Source: Chloroflexota bacterium (GTDB taxonomy: Bacteria > Chloroflexota > Dehalococcoidia > Lucifugimonadales > Australimonadaceae). From it: a DNA stretch of 6,122 bases. A model generated the notes under the pieces. The model was given only the letters and a program-made list of their open reading frames with translations, searched no databases and was not told the DNA's origin. A program made the position numbers and the translations under genes. The stretch is from assembly GCA_027625205.1 (NCBI GenBank), contig JAQBVZ010000051.1, forward strand, positions 1 to 6,122. The letters are read 5' to 3'. Shown one piece after another: positions 1 to 5,793 of the stretch; positions within the stretch are counted from its first letter, which is position 1, and each line of letters starts with the position of its first letter.

Positions 1-329
1 CCCATCTCACCAAAGAACGTCCCGGGCCCAATGCTTGCAACCGTCAGTCGCCTGCCGCCAGGGGTGGCATGAAAGAGTTCAACGCTGCCCTCTCGCAGGA
101 TGTACAGCGTCTCCGATTGGCCGTTTGACCCACAGAGCACTGTTCCCTTGGGGACAATTTTGGAGGGCATCTCTTCCATGAGCCGACCCATGATGGACTC
201 ATCCAGGTCTTGAAAAACATCGGTCGTGTGAAGGAAGTCCAGATCGTTCGTATGGGCAGTGGCAGGCGCCGCGCTTGGCACGCTCAAGACTTTCGTTCCC
301 GGCTTTGCCTTGTGGCGAATCCTTAGCAT
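1..329 (-). CDS. Crp/Fnr-type cyclic-nucleotide-binding domain protein (partial, N-terminal part)
   Basis: Reading the minus strand from ATG at 329-327 gives 109 codons that run off the left edge. Residues 1-29 form a basic, Ala/Pro-rich extension. From about residue 30 the protein follows the cNMP-binding domain pattern: a helix (DVFQDLDESIMGRLMEEM, 37-54), then PKGTVL (60-65), the strand LYILREGSVELF (75-86), GGRRLTVASIGPG (91-103) and FFGEMG starting at 105. FFGE is the phosphate-binding-cassette signature of Crp/Fnr regulators and cNMP-gated proteins. A purine-rich AGGGAG lies about 7 nt before the ATG and supports this start. The C-terminal part is missing, so it cannot be seen whether a helix-turn-helix DNA-binding domain, a transporter or an enzymatic domain follows. 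A transcription factor is the usual outcome for this family. It is transcribed divergently from the membrane-protein pair, which it may control (inference). Confidence 0.88.
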   Translation of the reverse strand, partial: MLRIRHKAKPGTKVLSVPSAAPATAHTNDLDFLHTTDVFQDLDESIMGRLMEEMPSKIVPKGTVLCGSNGQSETLYILREGSVELFHATPGGRRLTVASIGPGTFFGEM

Positions 330-403
330 GACGGCGCTCCCTCTATGTCAACTCCACGTGTATTAGATGCGCGGGCCCTGTGAAAGGGAGCTAGGCCCTC
401 TAA

Positions 404-421
404 TTGTAAGCGACCCTACAA
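404..421. promoter_or_regulatory. Candidate operator: TTGTA-N8-TACAA inverted repeat
   Basis: This is a perfect 5+5 inverted repeat with an 8-nt centre, 18 bp overall, about 75 nt upstream of the cNMP-domain gene start and about 95 nt upstream of the membrane-protein start. Its size suits a dimeric regulator such as a Crp/Fnr family member, which typically binds 14-22 bp dyads. The arms do not match the classic CRP (TGTGA) or FNR (TTGAT) half-sites. One short dyad in AT-richer DNA can arise by chance. Confidence 0.3.
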
Positions 422-450
422 AACGCTTCCTCTATCCAGGCCATCTGAAT

Positions 451-476
451 GAGTGAGAGGGAGAGACACCTCACTC
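451..476. repeat. Inverted repeat GAGTGAG-N12-CTCACTC (leader hairpin or operator)
   Basis: The two 7-nt arms at 451-457 and 470-476 are exact reverse complements around a 12-nt purine-rich centre. The element lies 40 nt before the ATG at 517 and before the strong ribosome binding site. If transcribed it would form a 7-bp stem in the 5' leader of the membrane-protein gene. It could equally be a protein-binding dyad. No T-run follows, so it is not a standard terminator. Confidence 0.35.
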
Positions 477-516
477 CCGCCGGCCGGTAGAAAGCGTGGA
501 AAGGAGGAATCTAGAC

Positions 517-891
517 ATGAATGGAGAAATAGACCTGAAGGGGAGCGACTCGCAGTCCAGGGTTGGACTTGCGATTCTGCTGATCATGCTGGGACTCATC
601 ACTGAAATGGTGGCCCTGGGGATTGGGTCCTATCTGGGTGTGCTCAACGGGGAGTACTGGAGTGAAACCAAGGCTGCAAGGGACAGCGCCGCTGCGGGCT
701 CTGACCTGCTTAGCACAGGCGGGACCATTGTCGCAGTGGCCACGTGGTTGGAACCGCTGAAGTTTGTGGGCGTTGCTTTCTTCTTTGCGGGCATTGCCTT
801 TGCACTCTCCGGCATCGTCCCACGGGTACAAGCGCGAGCCCAGGCTATGGCCACCGCCATTGAGCAACACAACGCGCCACACACCAAGTAA
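517..891 (+). CDS. Small two-helix membrane protein, one repeat unit, unknown function
   Basis: A 124-residue integral membrane protein. ATG at 517 is chosen over an upstream in-frame GTG at 496 because a near-perfect AAGGAGG (501-507) lies 9 nt before it, inside the longer reading. A hydrophilic N-terminus (1-15) is followed by TM1 (about 16-42), a loop (43-81) and TM2 (about 82-102), then a short polar C-terminal tail. The loop and start of TM2 contain the motif KAARDSAAAGSDLL (52-65) ... WLEPLKFVG (77-85). The same motif occurs twice in the next gene, so the two proteins are homologous. I do not recognise the family. The next gene follows 44 nt downstream (by its ATG at 936) on the same strand, and both end before a shared terminator, so they are probably co-transcribed. 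A two-component membrane complex is possible but unproven. Confidence 0.8.
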   Translation: MNGEIDLKGSDSQSRVGLAILLIMLGLITEMVALGIGSYLGVLNGEYWSETKAARDSAAAGSDLLSTGGTIVAVATWLEPLKFVGVAFFFAGIAFALSGIVPRVQARAQAMATAIEQHNAPHTK

Positions 892-935
892 TAACCAATA
901 TGACCAAGGACGAGCCTTTTAAAGGAGACAAGGAA

Positions 936-1649
936 ATGGCAACGTATTCATATGCACAAGGTACTCAGAGCTTTGAAACGCGCCAGACGGACATGACCGG
1001 CATGCAGCGGATGGCGTCAAAGATGTGGGCGCCATGGATTGTCATGGGCCTCATGATGGTGTTGATTGCTTTCATCATTGGTTTGGTCCTGCAGGATAGG
1101 GTGGGTTTCTGGTTCAGCTTCCCTAAGGCTGAACGAGATGCCGCTGTGGCGGGCACGGACATCGTAAGCGCCAAAGCCTTCATCGAGGCGACAAAGGTGT
1201 GGCTGCCAGCCTTCAAGTTCCTGGGCCTAGGAATGATGCTGGGCGGAATCACGTTCCTGTTGGCCACCATTCTGGGAACGCTTCGGCCTAGCGGAGCGGC
1301 GGTCCAGCGCGCTCTGGGGGCTGACGTGAAGCTGTACAAACCCGCTATTGCCAACGTCTTTCCCGTGCTGATGATGATGGTTATGATTGCGGCGTTGGTC
1401 ATAGGGATTGTTATGGGCGTACAGGCTAACGATCTCTATAGCAATTCCATCGCCACAATAGACAGTGCTCCGTCCGGCTCAGAACTGCTAGCTCAGCTTG
1501 GGCGTATTAATGCTGTGACGGCGTGGCTGGCTCCATTCAAATTTGTGGGAATGGCGTTGCTGTTCTCTGGGATAGCCACGGCATTGGTCACCATCATTTA
1601 CGTTCTCCGCTGGCAGAGCCGCAGGGTGTTGGAGTTGGTGGGGCAGTAG
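936..1649 (+). CDS. Four-helix membrane protein with two copies of the repeat unit, unknown function
   Basis: A 237-residue membrane protein. ATG at 936 is preferred to ATG at 900 because AAAGGAG (921-927) lies 8 nt before it, while nothing resembling a ribosome binding site precedes 900. Hydrophobic segments fall at about 33-52, 94-116, 141-162 and 201-224. The protein is an internal duplication of a TM-loop-TM unit. The first unit carries KAERDAAVAGTDIV (64-77) and WLPAFKFLG (89-97). The second carries IATIDSAPSGSELL (172-185) and WLAPFKFVG (197-205). The upstream neighbour has one such unit, with the same acidic residue, Gly-Ser/Thr-Asp/Glu and WL..(F/L)KF(V/L)G signature. I recognise no named family or catalytic motif. 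The gene ends with TAG and is followed 24 nt later by a hairpin terminator. Confidence 0.82.
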   Translation: MATYSYAQGTQSFETRQTDMTGMQRMASKMWAPWIVMGLMMVLIAFIIGLVLQDRVGFWFSFPKAERDAAVAGTDIVSAKAFIEATKVWLPAFKFLGLGMMLGGITFLLATILGTLRPSGAAVQRALGADVKLYKPAIANVFPVLMMMVMIAALVIGIVMGVQANDLYSNSIATIDSAPSGSELLAQLGRINAVTAWLAPFKFVGMALLFSGIATALVTIIYVLRWQSRRVLELVGQ

Positions 1650-1673
1650 GGGCGACTCTCCGGTATTTTCCTG

Positions 1674-1707
1674 GGGCCCGGCGGGAACTTTTCTGCCGGG
1701 TCCCTTT
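1674..1707 (+). terminator. Rho-independent-type terminator after the membrane-protein pair
   Basis: The left arm GGGCCCGGCGG (1674-1684) pairs with the right arm CTGCCGGGTCCC (1693-1704). This gives an 11-bp stem with a single bulged T (1701), one G-T pair and an 8-nt loop. A short TTT (1705-1707) and an AT-rich stretch follow. The stem is strong but the T-run is weak. It separates the membrane-protein pair from the DUF3179 gene, which therefore should have its own promoter between 1708 and 1780. I found no good hexamer pair there. Confidence 0.65.
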
Positions 1708-1793
1708 GAATTTCCAATAGTATGCTAGTGCAACAGACCGTATGGAGGCGCATCTAATGGGAGGAGTGGGGAACTGAGGGGTGAGGAGGGGGT

Positions 1794-2903
1794 ATGCCTG
1801 ATCGCAGCACTATCATCATTATTGCTATTGCCGTTTTGGGCCTGGGGGCGTTGCTCTACGTTATCCCTGGCACGCCCGTCTATCGGCTGTTCCGTACTGA
1901 GACGGTGACCGAGGCAAGCGCTGGCGGTGATGCCTCAGTAGAAGGCAGTGCATCTGGCACCAGAGAATTCAAGATAGTCAGCCTTCTGCCCAGAGACGGT
2001 ATCCCGGCTATCCTCAACCCCACCTTTCTTACTGTGGAGGAGGCTTCAGAAACCATGATTTCGGAAGAGTTGGTGCTAGGCGTGTCCTTTAACGGTGATA
2101 GCAGGGCGTACTCAGTGCCGTTCCTTAGCAGTCATGAAATTGTCAACGATACGGTGGGAGGAGTGCCGATTGCGGTTACCTGGTGACCGCTCTGTTTTAC
2201 GGGCGTGGTCTACGCCCGAGAGATTGAGGGACAGGAGTTGACCTTCGGCGTGTCTGGCAAGCTCATCATGAATGCGTTGGTCATGTATGACCACCAGACT
2301 GAAACGCTGTGGAGCCAGTTCATTGGAGAGGGCGTAAACGGTCCGTTGACGGGGTCAGCGCTGGAAATACTCCCAGTGCAGCTCACCACCTGGGGTGAGT
2401 GGACGCGGCAGCACCCAGAGACTCTTGCATTGGACAAGGGCTTCAGGTGGAGCAGTGGCGACCCTTACGGTGGGTACTACCGAAGCGGCAGCACCGGCGT
2501 CATTGGGGAGTCCAACAAGGACGGGCGGCTAACCAGCAAGGAGTTGGTGCTGGGCGTGGTCAATGAGCGTACCCAGAAGGCGTTCCCCTTTCGGTACCTG
2601 GAGGAGACTCCTGTCCTCAATGACAGCTTTGACGGCCAGCCCGTGGTTGCGACGCTGGACACCTCTTCAGTGGCCACGGGGCTGTTTGGCAGGACTGTTG
2701 ACGGTCGGGTACTGACCTTTGAGCAGATGGAGGATACGTTGTTCATGCGTGACCTGGAGACGGGCACCATATGGAACAAGTTCTCCGGTCAGGCAGAGCA
2801 GGGTGAATTCCAGGGACGGCGCCTTGAGCGCTTGCCCGCCTTTGCCGCCTTCTGGTTCTCGTGGTCTGACTTCCACCCTGACACTGAGCTTTACGAAGGG
2901 TAA
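1794..2903 (+). CDS. Membrane-anchored DUF3179 protein, candidate selenoprotein (in-frame TGA = Sec131)
   Basis: Read through the TGA at 2184-2186, this is a 369-residue protein ending at TAA 2901-2903. AGGAGG (1784-1789) precedes ATG 1794. Residues 7-25 form one hydrophobic helix (signal anchor), followed by a Gly/Ser/Ala-rich linker (40-56), so the main domain is probably outside the membrane. Residues 64-205 match the DUF3179 family: DGIPAI (68-73), VLGVSFNG (94-101), HEIVNDTVGG (114-123), AVTW (127-130), then position 131 and PLC (132-134), LTFGVSGK (149-156), DHQTETLWSQ (166-175). The family normally has CPLC here, and the TGA replaces the first Cys, giving U131-P-L-C134. A second, degenerate repeat (about 249-366) keeps LNDSFDGQPV and DLETGTIW but has lost the Cys pair. 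Both sides of the TGA are in one frame with intact homology. The family's biochemical role is unknown to me. The alternative is a fresh nonsense mutation of a Cys codon. The hairpin just downstream favours Sec. Confidence 0.82.
2184..2186 (+). other. In-frame TGA, putative selenocysteine codon
   Basis: The triplets run GCG GTT ACC TGG TGA CCG CTC TGT, encoding A-V-T-W-(U)-P-L-C. The TGA occupies the first Cys of the conserved DUF3179 CPLC motif, where TGC or TGT would be expected. Replacement of a redox-type Cys by TGA with the partner Cys retained (UxxC) is the classical pattern for Cys-to-Sec pairs. Trp is encoded by TGG throughout the window, including the codon immediately before, so TGA is unlikely to mean Trp here. 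The SRPBCC gene uses TGA (4940-4942) as its stop. Confidence 0.75.
2190..2228 (+). promoter_or_regulatory. Candidate bacterial SECIS hairpin
   Basis: The apical part is CGGGCGT-GGTCT-ACGCCCG (2200-2218), a perfect 7-bp stem with a 5-nt loop. Below an A-A mismatch (2199/2219) the stem continues with T-G, T-A, T-G, T-A and G-T pairs, one T-T mismatch, then C-G, T-A and C-G down to 2190/2228. The loop starts 20 nt after the TGA, within the 16-37 nt range described for bacterial SECIS elements. It begins with GG, meeting the rule of a G in the first two loop positions. The E. coli fdhF SECIS presents the same GGUC core in its loop at nearly the same distance. Its bulged U in the upper stem has no exact counterpart here. 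The element would recruit SelB with Sec-tRNA to the UGA. Confidence 0.72.
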
Positions 2904-2949
2904 GAGGGATTCGGTGGCCGATACTTTGCACGCTGAAAGGACCTGACCA

Positions 2950-4404
2950 ATGCAGAAACGTAGCGCCGTTCCCCAAAAGCGCACCGCTGACTCTGTCGTC
3001 CACGAGCTAACTCGGAGCATCTGTCCGGTGTGCAAGCGTGATATTGATGCGCAGATTCATATCAAAGAAGGCCGGGTCATCATGCGGAAGCGCTGCCCTG
3101 AGCACGGGTTGTTTGAGGCATTGATTTCTCCAGACGCTGAGGGCTACCTCAGTTCGCAGAAGTACAACAAGCCGGGGACCATCCCATTGGAATTCACCAC
3201 GGCGGTGGTGGAAGGCTGCCCCCATGATTGCGGCCTTTGTCCGGAGCATCAGCAACATACCTGCCTTGCACTGATTGAAGTGAATACGGGCTGTAACCTG
3301 GCGTGCCCCACCTGCTTTGCGGACGCAGGACCCGGCTACAACCTCACGCTGGACCAGGTCAGCTTCATGCTGGACCAGTTCGTACGTACAGAGGGCGACC
3401 CTGAAGTGGTGCAATTCAGCGGAGGAGAGCCCACCCTTCACCCACAGCTTTTCGAGATGATTCGGATGGCGAAGGCAAAGGGCATCCAGCACGTCATGGT
3501 GAACACCAATGGCCGCCGCATTGCGGAAGACCCGGAGTGGGCGCGCCAGCTTGCTGCGGAAGAGCCCATGATTTACCTCCAATTTGACGGCTTGGAGGAT
3601 GAGACCTACGTCAAACTCAGGGGTGAGCCTCTGCTGAAGGAAAAGTTGGTTGCTCTGGACCGCCTGGCGGAGCTTGACCTGCATACCGTCATCGTCGCTG
3701 CCGTGGAACGGGGTGTGAACGAGCATGAAGTTGGCCCGTTGGTGGAATTTGGCCTAAAGCATCCAGCAGTACGGGGCGTGATTTTCCAACCTGTCACCCA
3801 CACTGGACGGCACCTGGACTTTGATCCGCTGGACCGTGTGACTATTCCTGAAGTGGTCGGGCGTATTGCTGAGCAGACGGACGGCCTGTTCCTCAAGAGC
3901 GACTTTGTGCCCGTGCCGTGCTGTAACCCTGGTTGCCAGTCCATTACCTACGCCTACGTGGATGGTGACGAGGTTATCCCTCTGCCCAGGGTGCTCAATG
4001 TGGACGACTATCTGGACTACATCACCAACCGGACGTGGCCTGACCCCACGGACGACGTGAAGCACGCACTTGAGCAGTTGTGGTCTGCAACTGCGGTCAC
4101 CGGCACCGATACCCTGGCTGACCAGTTCACCTGCGCCACCTGCAACATAGACCTGGCCATAAACAACAATGACCTGGCCAAACTCATCTTTGCCATCAGC
4201 ATCAAAGACTTCCAAGACGCCTACACCTTTGACGTGAAGAAGGTAATGAAGCGCTGCGTGGAGATCATTGCGCCGGACGGCAGGATGATTCCATTCTGTG
4301 CCTACAATAATGTGGGCTATCGTGAAGAGGTGCGTGACACCATGAAGCTGGAGCGGGCCCGCGTACGTTTTGAGCGTAAAGCAGCCAAGGCCAACGGAGG
4401 CTAG
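2950..4404 (+). CDS. Radical SAM protein of the Tes/MJ0619-like (COG1964) family
   Basis: A 484-residue cytoplasmic iron-sulfur enzyme. The start ATG 2950 has AAAGGA (2936-2941) about 8 nt before it. The radical SAM cluster motif is C115-x3-C119-x2-C122 (CNLACPTC), followed by SGGEP (157-161), NTNG (185-188) and YLQFDGL (209-215). Upstream are a zinc/rubredoxin-like ribbon (C25-x2-C28 and C49-P-E-H) and a second Cys cluster, C90-x3-C94-x2-C97, directly before the radical SAM core. The C-terminal part adds C324, C325, C329, C395-x2-C398, C436 and C450 (RMIPFC), enough for auxiliary clusters. This architecture and the motifs GCPHDCGLC, QPVTHTGR and KRC...PDGRMIPFC match the MJ0619-type family. 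Its archaeal member Tes joins lipid chains into tetraethers via C-C bond formation. Whether this bacterial homologue acts on membrane lipids is inference. It follows the DUF3179 gene by 46 nt and ends 4 nt before the SRPBCC gene, which implies one operon. Confidence 0.85.
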   Translation: MQKRSAVPQKRTADSVVHELTRSICPVCKRDIDAQIHIKEGRVIMRKRCPEHGLFEALISPDAEGYLSSQKYNKPGTIPLEFTTAVVEGCPHDCGLCPEHQQHTCLALIEVNTGCNLACPTCFADAGPGYNLTLDQVSFMLDQFVRTEGDPEVVQFSGGEPTLHPQLFEMIRMAKAKGIQHVMVNTNGRRIAEDPEWARQLAAEEPMIYLQFDGLEDETYVKLRGEPLLKEKLVALDRLAELDLHTVIVAAVERGVNEHEVGPLVEFGLKHPAVRGVIFQPVTHTGRHLDFDPLDRVTIPEVVGRIAEQTDGLFLKSDFVPVPCCNPGCQSITYAYVDGDEVIPLPRVLNVDDYLDYITNRTWPDPTDDVKHALEQLWSATAVTGTDTLADQFTCATCNIDLAINNNDLAKLIFAISIKDFQDAYTFDVKKVMKRCVEIIAPDGRMIPFCAYNNVGYREEVRDTMKLERARVRFERKAAKANGG

Positions 4405-4408
4405 CGAC

Positions 4409-4942
4409 ATGGGGAACTGGTGGCGGATACCCGTACGCGCCGCGCTGGAGCTGCATATCCATGCGGACCGTCGGCTTGCATTTGAAGTACTGACTGCCTT
4501 CGATGCCTCAGCTCCTGGCTCCGAGGGCTCATCCAAGGTGCTCCGCCGTGACGATAATGGCGTGCTCTGCGAATTTCATACGCCGGGCAAGGGACTGTTC
4601 TGGCGTCCCAAAATATACCGCACTGTGGAGTACGTGACCTCCCAGCAGCCTGAGTGGATAGAATTCAATACCGTTGAAGGCCCTATGGCCTCAATGCGTG
4701 ACCGGTTCGATCTGGAGGACGAAGGTGGCTGCACACGTCTTCACTACAATAGTGAGTTCACCATGTCGGGGTCGGTAATTGGCTGGCTTGTTAGCGTGCT
4801 GGTAGTGAGGCCAGAGCTTAAGCGCATGATCCATGGGCATCTACAGGAGTTGAAGCAGACCATGGAAGCACGGGCGGCCCGAAGTCGAGTGTACCCACAA
4901 CATCCCTGTGGAGAGCCAGTTGGGATGGCAAATGTTAGCTGA
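4409..4942 (+). CDS. SRPBCC (START/Bet v1-like) family protein
   Basis: A 177-residue soluble protein. ATG 4409 is chosen because GGAGG (4396-4400), inside the end of the radical SAM gene, lies 8 nt before it. An in-frame upstream start at 4370 would overlap that gene and lacks this support. The pattern is that of the SRPBCC hydrophobic-pocket fold: a first strand and helix (ALELHIHADRRLAFEVLTAF, 12-31), a run of beta strands with charged edges (RTVEYV, WIEFNTVEG, MRDRFDLED, TRLHYNSEF) and a long C-terminal helix (PELKRMIHGHLQELKQTMEA, 135-154). Such proteins bind lipids or polyketides or act as cyclases/dehydratases. No specific catalytic residue can be named. Its position between a radical SAM enzyme and a methyltransferase suggests it handles a hydrophobic substrate of that pathway (inference). 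Its TGA stop overlaps the next gene. Confidence 0.75.
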   Translation: MGNWWRIPVRAALELHIHADRRLAFEVLTAFDASAPGSEGSSKVLRRDDNGVLCEFHTPGKGLFWRPKIYRTVEYVTSQQPEWIEFNTVEGPMASMRDRFDLEDEGGCTRLHYNSEFTMSGSVIGWLVSVLVVRPELKRMIHGHLQELKQTMEARAARSRVYPQHPCGEPVGMANVS

Positions 4943-5720
4943 GACGGAGATACAATCGTGCTGCGCCGTATCGTACGGCCACCCCATGGCCGGCTGGTTG
5001 CTGGGAGACTCCTGGCACCCAGGCGGGCTGAAGCTCACCAGTCGTTTGGCTGAATCAGCGGGCGTAGGACCAAACTCTCAGGTCTTGGACATCGGCTCTG
5101 GGCTAGGCACTTCCGCCGTACATCTCGCCGTCACCACTCGGAGCACCGTTACAGGTGTGACCCTGGAGGAGAAGGGAGTGACAGCGGGATGCGCGCTTGC
5201 CCAACGGCAAGGCGTGAGCGACCGCGTAACCTTTGTGCTGGGCGACATCCTTCAAGCCCCACTCGGCAACACACAGTTCGACGTGGCCGTAGCGGAATGC
5301 GTGCTCTCCATCCTGCCGGACAAAGCCCGCGCTTTGCAGCATGTAAAGGGTCTGCTTGCACCGGGTGGTCGCATTGCCATGACAGACGTTACCGTGAGCG
5401 GTGAGCTTCCATCTGAACTGCAGAGCCTGCTGGCCGTCGCAGGCTGTGTGGGTGGTGCGTTACCCCTAAGTGGTTATCGGGCGTTGATTGAAGAGGAAGG
5501 GTTCATTGTGGAGCAATGTGAGGACCTGCCGGAGACAGCGGGCAACTTCACCAGAGACATCATGGGCAAACTGATGATGGCAGAGTTAGCGGTCAAACTT
5601 GGCAAAGTTGCAGCGGACATGAATATTGTGGACCAGGCCAAAAGCATCAGGGCCACGATACGAGATTTGGTACAGCGTGGCGTGTTGAGCTACGGCCTGC
5701 TGGTGGCCCGCGTTCCGTAG
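4932..5720 (+). CDS. Class I SAM-dependent methyltransferase
   Basis: 262 residues from ATG 4932. A GTG at 4908 would add eight residues. Neither start has a strong ribosome binding site, so translation is probably coupled to the overlapping SRPBCC gene (11-nt overlap with this start). Motif I of the Rossmann-type SAM-binding fold is VLDIGSGLGTSA (51-62), followed by VTGVTLEE (73-80, end of strand 2 with acidic residues), FVLGDI (101-106), FDVAVAECVLSILPD (116-130) and LLAPGGRIAMTD (141-152). The N-terminal segment, with paired C10-C11 and LLGDSWHPGGLKLT (23-36), resembles a group of bacterial methyltransferases loosely similar to arsenite and ubiquinone/menaquinone methyltransferases. The substrate is not evident. 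The CC pair could bind a metal or metalloid, but that is speculation. It is the last gene of the four-gene run, with no obvious terminator after it. Confidence 0.88.
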   Translation: MLAETEIQSCCAVSYGHPMAGWLLGDSWHPGGLKLTSRLAESAGVGPNSQVLDIGSGLGTSAVHLAVTTRSTVTGVTLEEKGVTAGCALAQRQGVSDRVTFVLGDILQAPLGNTQFDVAVAECVLSILPDKARALQHVKGLLAPGGRIAMTDVTVSGELPSELQSLLAVAGCVGGALPLSGYRALIEEEGFIVEQCEDLPETAGNFTRDIMGKLMMAELAVKLGKVAADMNIVDQAKSIRATIRDLVQRGVLSYGLLVARVP

Positions 5721-5735
5721 TGCTTAAATCTCAGC

Positions 5736-5764
5736 TTGTAGGGCTCCTATCCCCCTGCTACTAT
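5736..5764 (+). promoter_or_regulatory. Candidate sigma70-type promoter for the amidohydrolase gene
   Basis: A -35-like TTGTAG (5736-5741) and a -10-like TACTAT (5759-5764) are separated by exactly 17 nt. The -10 is preceded by TGC, forming an extended -10 (TGnTACTAT). Transcription would start near 5771, giving a leader of roughly 23 nt before the ATG at 5794. Both hexamers differ from consensus at two or fewer positions. This suggests the amidohydrolase is transcribed separately from the upstream methyltransferase run, although readthrough is also possible since no terminator is seen. Confidence 0.5.
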
Positions 5765-5793
5765 GCGGCCAAGGCACCGTAGTTGGAGAGGCC

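Larger units (their letters stand above)
330..516. promoter_or_regulatory. Divergent intergenic region with two inverted repeats
   Basis: This 187-nt gap separates the minus-strand cNMP-domain gene from the plus-strand membrane-protein pair, so promoters for both should lie here. I found no convincing -35/-10 pair with normal spacing in either direction. The best isolated -10-like hexamer is TACAAT on the minus strand (403-408), with no good -35. Two symmetric elements stand out: TTGTA-N8-TACAA at 404-421 and GAGTGAG-N12-CTCACTC at 451-476. They are listed separately. A lone TGTGA half-site (380-384) resembles half of a CRP box but has no partner at the right distance. Confidence 0.5.

Noticed and set aside
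344..352. TTGACA on the minus strand as a -35 box for the cNMP-domain gene
   Set aside because: It lies so close to the start codon that the -10 would fall on the ribosome binding site and ATG.
1523..1720. A 65-codon plus-strand open frame overlapping the end of the second membrane protein
   Set aside because: Out of frame within a real gene, extends through the terminator hairpin and has no protein-like features.
1706..1726. TTGAAT ... TATGCT as a promoter for the DUF3179 gene
   Set aside because: The spacer is only 9 nt, far from the 16-18 nt needed. No better pair was found before 1794.
2184..2186. TGA reassigned to Trp or Gly genome-wide
   Set aside because: TGG is used for Trp in all genes here. 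None of the other genes has an in-frame TGA, and TGA serves as the stop of the SRPBCC gene at 4940-4942.
2205..2903. A separate gene starting at GTG 2205, downstream of a 130-codon gene ending at 2186
   Set aside because: It is in the same frame as the upstream ORF, begins in the middle of the DUF3179 domain just after the CPLC motif and has no ribosome binding site. The two parts make one complete family member.
1794..2903. DUF3179 gene as a simple pseudogene broken by a nonsense mutation
   Set aside because: Possible but less likely: the stop is TGA exactly at a conserved Cys, a SECIS-like hairpin follows at the right distance, and the downstream part shows no other damage.
3754..4536. A 260-codon open frame on the minus strand, and a similar 239-codon one at 3007-3726
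   Set aside because: Both lie antisense to the well-supported radical SAM gene, have no recognisable domains and arise from its GC-rich codon pattern.
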